Below, piece by piece: positions 16,855 through 27,358 of a stretch of DNA of 64,000 nt (the first letter of the stretch is position 1; every line of letters starts with the position of its first letter). The translations under genes were made by a program, and so were the position numbers. The notes under the pieces were generated by a model, which searched no databases, was not told the DNA's origin, and was given only the letters and a program-made list of their open reading frames with translations. Source of the stretch: Streptomyces physcomitrii (GTDB lineage Bacteria > Actinomycetota > Actinomycetes > Streptomycetales > Streptomycetaceae); NCBI RefSeq assembly GCF_012273655.1, contig NZ_JAAWWP010000009.1:124001-188000 (forward strand). The letters run 5' to 3'.

Positions 16855-18689
16855 CGCTCACCTTCCCCCGTGGCGTCAGCCGCACCGCTCGCACCAGCGG
16901 CTCCCGGCGTGCCTGCCGCACCACCCGTGTCACCTGTGCCATCCGTACCGACCGTGCCGACCGAACCGGCTGGCTTCGGCGTACCCGCCGAGCCGCCCCC
17001 ATCTTCCGTGCCCGCCGGGCCAGTTGCCACCGAAGCGGCCGCATCCGATGACGCCGACGCAGCCACAGCCGGTGCCGAGGGCGGGGTCAAGGCCTCCGGC
17101 AGCACCACGGTGAAGCGGGCGCCGCCGTGCGGGGTCTCGTCGACCGTGGCGCTGCCGCCCTGGCGTTCGGCGAGCCGCCGTACCAGGGCGAGCCCGATCC
17201 CGCGCTTGCCGTGGGCGGGGGGCCGCTTGGTGGACCAGCCCTCCACGAACACCGACTCGCGCTCGGCCTCGGGGACGCCGGGACCGGTGTCCCGTACCTC
17301 CAGGACCACGGTGCGCGCGTCCACCCGCAGCTCCAGTTCGACCCGGGCCCCGGTGGTCCCGGAGGCCGCGTCGAAGGCGTTGTCGACCAGATTGCCGACG
17401 ATGGTGACCAGGCCCCGGGCGTCCACCAGCCGGTCGGGGAGGGCGGGTTCGGCGCGGACCGTGAAGTCCACCCCGCGCTCCGCCGCGACCGTGGCCTTGC
17501 CGACGAGGAGCGCCGAGAGCAGCGGGTCGTGGATCATCTCGGTGAGCTGCTCCGCCGTCATCCGGTGGGCGCCGGTGACATCCGCGACGAACTCCACGGC
17601 CTCCTCGTACATGCCCAGTTCGAGCAGGCCGAGGAGGGTGTGCATCCGGTTGGCGTGTTCGTGGTCCTGGGCGCGCAGGGCGTCGATGAGGCCGCGGGTG
17701 GAGTCGAGTTCGCGGCCCAGCTCCTCGACCTCGGTGCGGTCGCGCAGGGTGGCGACGGCCCCGCCGTCCTCGGTCGGCATCCGGTTGGCGAGCAGGACGC
17801 GGGGGCCGCGTACGGTCAGCAGATCGGTGCCCCGCACGCGCCCGGCGAGGACGTCGGTGGTGCGGCCCGGGCCGAGTACCGCCTCCAGGGGTTCGCCGAT
17901 GGCCCCGGCGCCGAGTCCGAGCAGGCGCTGCGCCTCGTCGTTGACAAGGCGCAGGCGGCCCTCGCGGTCCAGGGCCACCACGCCCTCGCGGATGCCGTGC
18001 AGCATGGCCTCGCGTTCCGCGAGCAGCGCGGCGATGTCGGAGAAGGCCAGGTCGCGGGTCTGGCGCTGCACCCGCCGGGAGATGAGCCAGGCGGCCAGCG
18101 CCCCGACGGCGAGGGCGCCGCCCGCGTAGGCGAGCAGTTCCGGAATGGCGTGGATCAGGCGGGCGCGGACGCTGTCGTACGCGATGCCGACCGAGACCGC
18201 GCCCACGATCCGGCCCTCCTCGTCCCGCAGCGGCACCTTGCCGCGGGCGGAGCGGCCGAGGGTGCCCTCGTCGATCTCCATGACCTCCCGGCCCGCGAGC
18301 GCGGCCCCCGGGTCGGTGGAGACCCGGTGGCCGAGGCCGGTGGTGTCGGGGTGCGACCAGCGCACGCCCCGGGTGTCCATGACGACCACGTACTCGGCCC
18401 CGCTCGCCCGCCGGATGCGTTCGGCCTCGGTCTGCACCGGCCCGTGGACCCCCGGCTCGCTGGTGCGCAGCTCCTCGGCCAGCGCGGGGTGCGCCGCCGT
18501 GGTCTGGGCGATGGCGAGGGCGCGCCGCATGGCCTGGTCGTCGAGCTGGTCGCCCAGCGGTGCGAGGAAGAGGCCGGTGGCGAGGACCGCGACGCCCGCG
18601 GCGATGCCCAGCTGCATCAGCAGCACCTGCGCGAAGGCCCGCCTGGGCAGGAGCCGGCGCAGGCGGCGGGCGGCGGATATCGGGCTCAT
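16851..18689 (-). CDS. Sensor histidine kinase, DcuS/CitA type
   Basis: About 612 aa. An N-terminal membrane helix ('LLMQLGIAAGVAVLATGLFL') is followed by an extracytoplasmic sCACHE-type sensor domain containing 'RRASGAEYVVVMDTRGVRWSHPD' in pieces, and a second helix near residue 185. Then come a PAS domain, the SPOB-type dimerisation motif 'DHEHANRMHTLLGL' with the phospho-His, and a HATPase with 'GNLVDNAFDAA' and 'GKRGIGLALV'. The last 65 residues are a Gly/Ala/Thr/Asp low-complexity tail not expected in the family. I chose MSPISAARR; an in-frame ATG at 18740 would add 17 residues. It senses a carboxylate by family analogy. Confidence 0.88.
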   Translation of the reverse strand: MSPISAARRLRRLLPRRAFAQVLLMQLGIAAGVAVLATGLFLAPLGDQLDDQAMRRALAIAQTTAAHPALAEELRTSEPGVHGPVQTEAERIRRASGAEYVVVMDTRGVRWSHPDTTGLGHRVSTDPGAALAGREVMEIDEGTLGRSARGKVPLRDEEGRIVGAVSVGIAYDSVRARLIHAIPELLAYAGGALAVGALAAWLISRRVQRQTRDLAFSDIAALLAEREAMLHGIREGVVALDREGRLRLVNDEAQRLLGLGAGAIGEPLEAVLGPGRTTDVLAGRVRGTDLLTVRGPRVLLANRMPTEDGGAVATLRDRTEVEELGRELDSTRGLIDALRAQDHEHANRMHTLLGLLELGMYEEAVEFVADVTGAHRMTAEQLTEMIHDPLLSALLVGKATVAAERGVDFTVRAEPALPDRLVDARGLVTIVGNLVDNAFDAASGTTGARVELELRVDARTVVLEVRDTGPGVPEAERESVFVEGWSTKRPPAHGKRGIGLALVRRLAERQGGSATVDETPHGGARFTVVLPEALTPPSAPAVAASASSDAAASVATGPAGTEDGGGSAGTPKPAGSVGTVGTDGTGDTGGAAGTPGAAGASGAADATGEGER

Positions 18690-18785
18690 GGGTACGAACG
18701 GTACGGGGCGGTACCAGGGCCGGGGCAATCCCTGTGACATGCGCCTCAGCCGGTGCGGCCCGGCACCCTTGGGCGGGCCCGCGGC

Positions 18786-19715
18786 TCAGCTCGTGGGCGC
18801 GGTCTCCCTCACCGCCACCACGTCCATCCGGGCCGGGGTCCCCAGCGCGGCCCCGCAGCTCTCCGGGCGGGGCGGCAGGGAGGCGCCCTGGGCCACGGTG
18901 ACCTGCCAGTGCCGTCCGTCGCGGTGGGCGACGGTGACCTCCCAGCGCGGGGCGGCGCCCTCGGTGCGGGCCACCCGCAGCACCCCTGCCCGGGTCTCGC
19001 GGGCCGTGGCCCGTACGGCCAGCTCCGCGGCCTGGCCGGGGCGCTCCCAGGCGGATCTGCCGCGGCAGCCCTCGAGGACGATATGCCCGTCGGCGACCGC
19101 GGTCAGGACGTCCTTCACGGTGTGCGCCGCGGCCCTTCCGTAGGCGTAGCCGTAGGGCAGGACGAGGAGGGTGGGGGAGAAGCGGTGGCCGCCGAGGTGG
19201 GTGACCTCCCAGATGTCGCCCTGCCCGGACTCGGCCAGCTCCCTCGCCAGGGGGCGGCCGAGGAGGGCGCAGCAGCGGTCCCGCTTGCCGTTGGTGCACA
19301 CCAGGACGAGGGGCGCCCCGCTGTGTGCGGCGGCGCCCGGCAGCCGGTCGAAGGAGCCGGGGTCGCCCGCGCCGAGGGCCGGGAGGTCCAGGTCGAGGAG
19401 GCGGGCGGAATCCTCGGTGGTGGCGGTGCGGATCCAGTCGCCGCCCGGTGCCGTGTGCGCCGCGTAGATCCGGCGGGCCGCGTCGGGTCCGGCGTCGGAG
19501 TGGCGGCCGGGGCGCCGGATCAGGGCGACCCGTACGCCGGTGCCCTCGGCCGCGGACTCCAGGGCGGCGCCGAGGGCGGGGTCGAGGTGGCTGGCGGTGA
19601 GTGCCTTGGCGCCCCAGGGGCCGGGCTGTTCGACGAGCAGCCAGGTGGCGGCGGTGGCGGCGGTCCCCGCGAGCGGCTCGCCGAGGTGCTGCGATGCAGG
19701 TGCGCAGATACTCAC
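18786..19715 (-). CDS. Sucrase/ferredoxin-like family protein, iron-regulated
   Basis: A 309-aa protein of the Suc_Fer-like family, which has a thioredoxin-like ferredoxin fold. Hallmarks are 'CTNGKRDRCCALLGRPLA' and 'THLGGHRFSPTLLVLPYG'. The cysteines and the HxGGH motif are the likely [2Fe-2S] ligands. The GTG start is 3 bp from a near-perfect DmdR1/IdeR iron box that contains the -10 element, so iron-replete repression is expected. That context suggests a role in iron handling, perhaps electron transfer for ferric-siderophore reduction. The role is inferred; the box and the motifs are visible. Confidence 0.88.
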   Translation of the reverse strand: MSICAPASQHLGEPLAGTAATAATWLLVEQPGPWGAKALTASHLDPALGAALESAAEGTGVRVALIRRPGRHSDAGPDAARRIYAAHTAPGGDWIRTATTEDSARLLDLDLPALGAGDPGSFDRLPGAAAHSGAPLVLVCTNGKRDRCCALLGRPLARELAESGQGDIWEVTHLGGHRFSPTLLVLPYGYAYGRAAAHTVKDVLTAVADGHIVLEGCRGRSAWERPGQAAELAVRATARETRAGVLRVARTEGAAPRWEVTVAHRDGRHWQVTVAQGASLPPRPESCGAALGTPARMDVVAVRETAPTS

Positions 19716-19734
19716 GGAGGTGAGCCTAACCTGC
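19716..19734 (-). promoter_or_regulatory. DmdR1/IdeR iron box overlapping the -10 element
   Basis: On the minus strand the core AGGTTAGGCTCACCT (19718-19732) matches all 15 central bases of the iron-box consensus TTAGGTTAGGCTCACCTAA. TAGGCT inside it is a good -10 hexamer ending 7 nt before the GTG start, so the message is probably leaderless and fully occluded by the bound repressor. Confidence 0.8.
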
Positions 19735-19793
19735 CTGGACCGTGTGCAACTGCGCGGCTCGGTGGCCTTCTCGCGCCGTCCCGCGGGGGCCGG

Positions 19794-21065
19794 TCACCCG
19801 GGCAGGGGCTGCGGCGGGAGGGGCCCGGCGTAGCGGCCCACGGGGCGCATGCGCAGGGGGCGTTCCCCGTACTCCTCCAGGGCGTGCGCGATCCACCCGG
19901 CGGTGCGGGCCACGGCGAAGACGGTCTCGCCCGCCTCCGCGGACATGCCGGTGCCGAGGGTCAGCACCGCGAGGGCCAGATCCGCGTTGGCGTGCAGGCC
20001 GGTGTGGCGGGCGCCCGTCTCGACCACGTCCCGGGCCGCGTCCAGGGCGGGTCCGGCCCCGGGGACCTCTTCCAGCAGCCCGAACAGGGCCTGCGCGCGC
20101 GGGTCTTCGCCCCGGTAGAGCCGGTGGCCGAGGCCGGGGATGCCGCGGCCCGCCCGCAGTTCGGCGGCGATGACCGGGCCGGCCCCGCCGCGCTGGAGCA
20201 CCTCGTCGAGCAGCCGGTGGGCCAGGGCGCTGGCCGCGCCGTGCAGCGGGCCTTCGAGGACGCCGAGCCCCGCCGAGACGGCCGCGTAGGTGTGCGCGCG
20301 GGCGGAGGCGGCCACCCGTACCGCGAGGGTGGAGGCGGCGAGATCGTGGTCGGCGAGCAGGCCGAGGGCGGTGTCGAGCGCGTGCACGGCGGCGGCCTCG
20401 GGCGCCCTCGGGGTGAGGCGGCCCCAGAGGCGGGCGGCGAGGGGGCCGGTGTCCGGTGCCGCCTCCTGGAGCGGGGGCAGTGCGCAGGCCAGGGTCGGGA
20501 TCAGCGTGCGGGCGGTGCCGAGCACCGACTCGGGGGAGAGGTCGAACCGCAGCGGGTCCGCGGTCGCCGCGGCGACGGCCGCCACCCGCAGGCGGTCGAT
20601 CGGGCCGCTCTCCCCGGGCAGGGCGGCGACCGAGCGGCGGGCGGCGTCGAGATGCGCCGGGGGAGCGGTGAACTCGGCGCCCGGCACCGGCTTCCCGGTC
20701 CACAGCCACTCGGCGACTTCCTCGTAGGAGCGGCTCAGGGCGAGTGCGGCGGCGTCCACGCCGCGGAACCAGTAGCGGTCCTCGTCGATGAGGGTGAGCC
20801 GGGTCCGTACGGCGAGGTCTCCGGCCGCGGGCTCACCGCGCCGCTCCCGCCCGTTGCGCCGGGCGAGCGCCTCGACCTCCGCGGCGTCGAAGGTGCTGCC
20901 CCGTCCGCCTCCGCCGCGGCGGCTGCTCAACTGGCCGCGGCTCACGTAGGCGTAGACCGTCTCGGGCTTGACGCCCAGGAGGTCCGCGGCCTCCCGGGTG
21001 CTCAGACGGCGCTCGGCGTCGCCGCCGTCGTCCCGGGTCCGCTGAGGATGCTGCGCGTCGGTCAT
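19794..21065 (-). CDS. Citrate synthase-like protein with N-terminal HTH
   Basis: 423 aa. Residues 13-60 form a MerR/excisionase-type helix-turn-helix ('STREAADLLGVKPETVYAYV', then 'SRGQLSSRRGGGGRG'). The rest is a citrate synthase fold with the active-site His in 'GPLHGAAS', the second His in 'GLGHRLYRGEDPRA' and an Asp in 'LHANADLALAVL'. All three catalytic positions look retained. It is divergent from a second citrate synthase gene across a 260-bp AT-richer region with palindromes. It may be a DNA-binding enzyme or a metabolite-sensing regulator. I chose ATG 21065, where the HTH is complete; an ATG at 21143 would run through the palindromes. Confidence 0.85.
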   Translation of the reverse strand: MTDAQHPQRTRDDGGDAERRLSTREAADLLGVKPETVYAYVSRGQLSSRRGGGGRGSTFDAAEVEALARRNGRERRGEPAAGDLAVRTRLTLIDEDRYWFRGVDAAALALSRSYEEVAEWLWTGKPVPGAEFTAPPAHLDAARRSVAALPGESGPIDRLRVAAVAAATADPLRFDLSPESVLGTARTLIPTLACALPPLQEAAPDTGPLAARLWGRLTPRAPEAAAVHALDTALGLLADHDLAASTLAVRVAASARAHTYAAVSAGLGVLEGPLHGAASALAHRLLDEVLQRGGAGPVIAAELRAGRGIPGLGHRLYRGEDPRAQALFGLLEEVPGAGPALDAARDVVETGARHTGLHANADLALAVLTLGTGMSAEAGETVFAVARTAGWIAHALEEYGERPLRMRPVGRYAGPLPPQPLPG

Positions 21066-21129
21066 GGCGTCACCGTATCCCTGTTTCTCCGTGCTCTGCC
21101 GTCGACTCTGTATGGGGGCCGAGCTGTGC

Positions 21130-21164
21130 ATTGATTCAATCAATATTGACAGCTTTCAAGTCAA
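21130..21164. promoter_or_regulatory. AT-rich palindromes between the divergent citrate synthase genes
   Basis: ATTGATT-C-AATCAAT (21130-21144) is a perfect 7-bp inverted repeat around one base. Immediately after comes TTGAC (21146-21150) and GTCAA (21160-21164), a second inverted repeat. In a genome this GC-rich, such an AT tract marks a control site. The HTH of the adjacent citrate synthase-like protein is a candidate binder. Confidence 0.6.
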
Positions 21165-21325
21165 CCATGGAGAGTCGAAGCATCTGAGGAAGTCCGGTCA
21201 TCCCGGGCACAGCAGTCCCGTACGGAGAGAGGGTCCGGGTGGGAGGAGAGAGGGCAGTCGTGCGTCGACTCCGCGCGGAGCCCTTCGCGCTCCCTTCTCG
21301 GCCACGGCACAGGCAGGGGATCAAT

Positions 21326-22564
21326 ATGTCGATCAACTCGACCGCGAATGCGGGAAGTCAGCCGCTCGGTACGGCACCGGGAGGGGGCGGGGCCACCGGG
21401 CCCGGCGCCGCCGACGCCCCGCGCGGGCTCGCCGGGGTCGTCGTCACGCGGACCGCCCTCGGCGATGTGCGCGGCCGCGAGGGCTTCTACCACTACCGGC
21501 AGTTCTCGGCGATCGAGCTGGCGCGGACCAGGAGCTTCGAGGACGTCTGGCACCTGATGGTCCACGGCGAACTCCCGGACGCGGCCCGGCGCACGGCCTT
21601 CACCCGGCGGACCGCGGCACTGCGGCGGCTGCCCGAGGAGGTCAGGGCCGCGCTGCCCGCGCTGGCCGCGGCGAGCGTGCGGTCGGGTCCGCTCGCCGGT
21701 CTGCGCACGGCGCTGTCGCTCTACGGCGCCGCCCAGGGCTTCCGGCCGGTCTACGACACCGACGCCGAGACGCGCCGGGAGGACACCCTCGCCGCCTGCG
21801 CCGTCACCCCGACCCTGCTGACCGCGCTGCACCGGCTCGGCCGGGGCCTGGAGCCGGTCGAGCCGCGCGAGGACCTGCCCTACGCCGCCAACTACCTCTA
21901 CATGCTGACCGGTTCGGAGCCGGACCCGGAGCGCGCCCGGGCCGTCGAGACGTACCTGATCTCGACGATCGACCACGGTTTCAACGCGTCCACCTTCACC
22001 GCCCGCGTGATCGCCTCCACCGGCGCCGATGTGGCCGCCTGCCTCGCCGGGGCCGTCGGCGCGCTCTCCGGTCCGCTGCACGGCGGTGCGCCCAGCCGGG
22101 CCCTGGACACCCTGGACGCGATCGGCAGCCCGGAGCGGATCGACCCCTGGATCCGCGCGCGGGTCCTCGCGGGCGAGCGGATCATGGGCTTCGGGCATCC
22201 CGTCTACCGCACGGAGGACCCGCGTTCGCGGCTGCTGCGGACCCTGGCCGAGGGGTTCGGCGGGCCCCTGGTGGAGTTCGCGACCGAGGTGGAGCGCCGG
22301 GTGGAGGCCCTCCTCGCCGAGCTCAAGCCGGGCCGCGAGCTGCACACCAATGTCGAGTTCTACGCCGGGGTGGTGATGGAACTCTGCGGACTGCCCCGGG
22401 AGATGTTCACGCCCACCTTCGCCGCGGCACGGGTCGTCGGCTGGAGCGCCAACATCCTGGAACAGGCCGAGGACTCGAAGATCATCCGTCCCGCGGCGCG
22501 CTATGTGGGCCCGGTGCCGCCCGTGCCCGTGCCGCCCGTCCCCGCACCGGAATCCGCTGCCTGA
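21326..22564 (+). CDS. Citrate synthase/methylcitrate synthase
   Basis: 412 aa condensing acetyl-CoA (or propionyl-CoA) with oxaloacetate. After a Gly/Ala-rich N-terminus it shows 'FYHYRQFSAIELA' and 'FEDVWHLMVHGELP'. The substrate His is in 'GPLHGGAPSRALD' and the second His in 'IMGFGHPVYRTEDPRS'. At the third catalytic position the usual Asp is Glu, residue 344 in 'NVEFYAGVVMELCG'. As I recall, mycobacterial CitA-type enzymes also read NVE here, so it may be a subfamily trait. ATG 21326 has AGGGGA upstream; an in-frame start at 21239 has no such support. Divergent from the HTH-citrate synthase gene. Confidence 0.9.
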   Translation: MSINSTANAGSQPLGTAPGGGGATGPGAADAPRGLAGVVVTRTALGDVRGREGFYHYRQFSAIELARTRSFEDVWHLMVHGELPDAARRTAFTRRTAALRRLPEEVRAALPALAAASVRSGPLAGLRTALSLYGAAQGFRPVYDTDAETRREDTLAACAVTPTLLTALHRLGRGLEPVEPREDLPYAANYLYMLTGSEPDPERARAVETYLISTIDHGFNASTFTARVIASTGADVAACLAGAVGALSGPLHGGAPSRALDTLDAIGSPERIDPWIRARVLAGERIMGFGHPVYRTEDPRSRLLRTLAEGFGGPLVEFATEVERRVEALLAELKPGRELHTNVEFYAGVVMELCGLPREMFTPTFAAARVVGWSANILEQAEDSKIIRPAARYVGPVPPVPVPPVPAPESAA

Positions 22565-22594
22565 GGCTCGCGGGACGTGCGGGCCTCCGGCGCC

Positions 22595-22644
22595 CGGGCA
22601 GGTCTCAGGTCCGCACCCCCGGGCAGGGCCTCAGGTCCGCACCC
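22595..22644. repeat. Tandem duplication at the 3' end of the VOC gene
   Basis: A unit of 24-25 bp (CGGGCAGG ... CTCAGGTCCGCACCC) occurs at 22595-22618 and again at 22620-22644 with one indel. The second copy contains the stop codon and last codons of the VOC gene. The first lies just beyond the stop, so a short duplication appears to have copied the gene end. Confidence 0.65.
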
Positions 22645-23008
22645 ACAGGCAGAACGGGTGCCCCGCCGGATCCAGGAGGACCCGTACGTCGTCCTGGGGC
22701 TGGAAGTCGGCGAGGACGGCGCCGCAGGACTCGGCGTGCGCGGCACCGGTGTCGAGGTCCGCCACCTCGAAGTCGAGATGCATCATCATCCCCGGGGCGC
22801 CCTCGGCGGCGGGCCAGGCGGGCGGCACATAGCGGGGCTCGGCCTGGAAGGCGAGAGCGGGGCCGCCCTCCGGGGCGGCGAGCTTCACCCACTCCGGCTC
22901 GTCCGCGACGATCCGCCAGCCCAGCAGGTCGGCGTAGAAGCGGGCGAGTAGGCGGGGGTCGGGGGCGTCGAGGACGGTCCCGGTGAAGCGCGGTGGCGGG
23001 GTGGCCAT
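22631..23008 (-). CDS. VOC superfamily (glyoxalase-like) protein
   Basis: A 125-aa single VOC domain. 'DAPDPRLLARFYADLLGW' and 'MMMHLDFEVADLD' give the beta-alpha-beta-beta-beta pattern and a His that may bind metal. It ends 'DPAGHPFCLWVRT'. The ATG at 23008 has GAGGGAG 5-6 nt before it, while the long upstream extension of the open frame overlaps the CobW gene and is rejected. Substrate unknown. Convergent with the citrate synthase gene. Confidence 0.85.
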   Translation of the reverse strand: MATPPPRFTGTVLDAPDPRLLARFYADLLGWRIVADEPEWVKLAAPEGGPALAFQAEPRYVPPAWPAAEGAPGMMMHLDFEVADLDTGAAHAESCGAVLADFQPQDDVRVLLDPAGHPFCLWVRT

Positions 23009-23207
23009 GGTGACTCCCTCTGAGCTTCGTGCTCTGGGCTTCGTGAGCGTGGGCGGGAGGCTACCGCCCACGCCCGCCCGGGGAGGAGCGGCGCGGCAGC
23101 GGTGTCGGACCCGGCTCGTATCCTGGCCGACGACCGGCCTGCCGCCTCGCGGTGAGGCGGGTCCGACACCTGTCGTCAGCCGCCGCCTCCTGCCGAAAGG
23201 GCCCGCC

Positions 23208-24386
23208 GTGAGTGAGCCGCAGATTCCGGTCGTCGTCCTCGCGGGCTTCCTGGGATCGGGCAAGACGACCCTGCTCAACCATCTGCTGCACAGCAGCAGG
23301 GGCAGCCGTATCGGCGCCGTCGTCAACGACTTCGGCTCCATCGAGATCGACGCGATGGCGGTCGCGGGACGGCTCGGCGACTCGACCGTCTCGCTGGGCA
23401 ACGGCTGCCTGTGCTGCGCGGTCGACGTCGGTGAGCTCGACGGCTTCTTGGAGCAGCTGACCCGGCCCGCCGCCCGGATCGACGTGATCGTCATCGAGGC
23501 CAGCGGACTCGCGGAACCCGAGGAACTCGTCCGCATGGTCCTCGCGAGCGAGAACCGCCGGATCGTGTACGGGGGGCTCGTCGAGGTGGTGGACGCCGTC
23601 GAGTTCGAGGCCACCCGGCAGCGCCACCCGGAGATCGACCGGCATCTCGCGGTGGCCGATCTGGTCGTCCTGAACAAGGCCGACCGCCTCGGCACCGGGG
23701 AACTCCCGCGCCTGCGGGAGCTGGTGTCCTCCCGCACCGACCGGGCGGCGGTCGTGCACGCCTCCTTCGGGCGGATCGACCCGGCGCTGCTCTTCGAGCG
23801 CAAGCCGGTCACCGAGCGCTTCGGACAGCTCTCCTTCGACGACCTCCGCACCGCCCCGGCCGGGGACGGCGACCATCCCTCCGACGGCCACGGCCACGAC
23901 CACGGGGCGGACCACCTGCACAGCGGCTACGAGAGCCTGGCCTTCACCAGCGGGGCCCCGCTGCACCCGCGCCGCCTGATGGACTTCCTGGACAGCCGGC
24001 CGGAGGGCCTCTACCGCATCAAGGGGTACGTCGACTTCGGCGCCCTCGACCCCGCCAACCGCTACGAGGTGCACGCGGTCGGCCGCTTCCTGCGCTTCTC
24101 CCCGGAGCCCTGGCCCGCCGGCACCCCGCGCACCACCCAACTGGTGCTCATCGGCTCCGGCTTCGACACCGCCGCCCTGGAGAAGGAACTGCACGGCTGC
24201 CGCCTGTCCGGCCCCGGTGACATCCCGGAGGAGCACACCATGTGGGGAGTCCTGCGGTACGTGGCCGATCCCGAGCCCGCGGCGGCCCCGGGGGAGTACG
24301 GGGCGCCGGAGCCCGCGGACGGAGACGGCGCGGAGCCGGACGCCCACCGCTCGCCGGACGCTGACCCGGCGGCGTACCCCGGCTGA
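23208..24386 (+). CDS. CobW/COG0523-family GTPase, metallochaperone-like
   Basis: 392 aa. The P-loop 'GFLGSGKTTLLNHLL' is followed by the metal-binding CxCC motif 'GNGCLCCAVD', a GTP-binding 'VLNKADRL', a His/Asp-rich stretch 'DHPSDGHGHDHGADHLH' (about residues 220-240) and a C-terminal CobW_C domain. Such proteins deliver or handle Zn2+, Co2+ or similar ions. The His-rich loop points to zinc. GTG start with GAAAGG upstream. I saw no Zur box upstream, so zinc-starvation control is not supported here. Confidence 0.88.
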   Translation: MSEPQIPVVVLAGFLGSGKTTLLNHLLHSSRGSRIGAVVNDFGSIEIDAMAVAGRLGDSTVSLGNGCLCCAVDVGELDGFLEQLTRPAARIDVIVIEASGLAEPEELVRMVLASENRRIVYGGLVEVVDAVEFEATRQRHPEIDRHLAVADLVVLNKADRLGTGELPRLRELVSSRTDRAAVVHASFGRIDPALLFERKPVTERFGQLSFDDLRTAPAGDGDHPSDGHGHDHGADHLHSGYESLAFTSGAPLHPRRLMDFLDSRPEGLYRIKGYVDFGALDPANRYEVHAVGRFLRFSPEPWPAGTPRTTQLVLIGSGFDTAALEKELHGCRLSGPGDIPEEHTMWGVLRYVADPEPAAAPGEYGAPEPADGDGAEPDAHRSPDADPAAYPG

Positions 24387-24402
24387 TCCGGCAGGACCGT
24401 CC

Positions 24403-24469
24403 GCCGGGCCGGACACGCTGCCGGGCCGGACAAGCGAGTCGGTCGGACACGCCGCCGGGCCGGACACGC
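24403..24469. repeat. Short GC-rich direct repeats between cobW and parC
   Basis: GCCGGGCCGGACACGC occurs at 24403-24418 and 24454-24469. A one-mismatch copy lies at 24420-24435 and a diverged one between. It lies in the gap between two convergent genes. The self-complementary CCGG parts can fold, so it may help terminate transcription. Confidence 0.55.
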
Positions 24470-24577
24470 GACCGGGCCCCGGCGGGGCACGGAACGCACC
24501 CGCCGGGGCCCGGCCCGACTCCTCCCGGCTGCCGACTCCCGGTGCCTGTCCGGTAGTTCGGCAGTTCGGCTCTCCGG

Positions 24578-27031
<2,454 letters not shown>

Positions 27032-27358
27032 CGCTGCTGCGGCTCCTTCACCAACATGAACGTGATCTGACGCCGACCATTGTGGACCTGCGCACCGACA
27101 ACGCCGACCGCGACCCGTCACAAGAGGGCGATCCGACCGCCGCGGACGGCGCCGCGGCGTTCACTCAGGGCGTGCCGACTGCGGGAACTTCGCCAGGTGT
27201 CAGCACGCTTGCATACAGTGGCAGCGCATGACGCCGCCGCAGGCACGACCAGCGGCCATGACGAGCACCACCGGCACGGCGAACAGCACGAGCACGACGC
27301 ACACGACCGAACAGCACGATCACACCGCGTTCAGCAGTTCTGGATCGAAGGGACGTAC
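27032..27358. other. Intergenic region between parC and the M16 peptidase genes
   Basis: 327 bp between divergent genes, so it should contain both promoters. A CAC/CGA-rich stretch (about 27230-27340) would encode a His/Asp/Glu-rich peptide in frame with the peptidase, but there is no start with a Shine-Dalgarno. I see no clear -35/-10 pair. Confidence 0.5.

Noticed and set aside
23009..23207. Zur box upstream of the CobW gene
   Set aside because: No match to the AT-rich palindromic Zur consensus was seen.
27230..27358. His/Asp/Glu-rich N-terminal extension of the catalytic M16 peptidase
   Set aside because: No start codon with a Shine-Dalgarno, whereas the ATG at 27359 has GAAGGG and begins just before the conserved fold.
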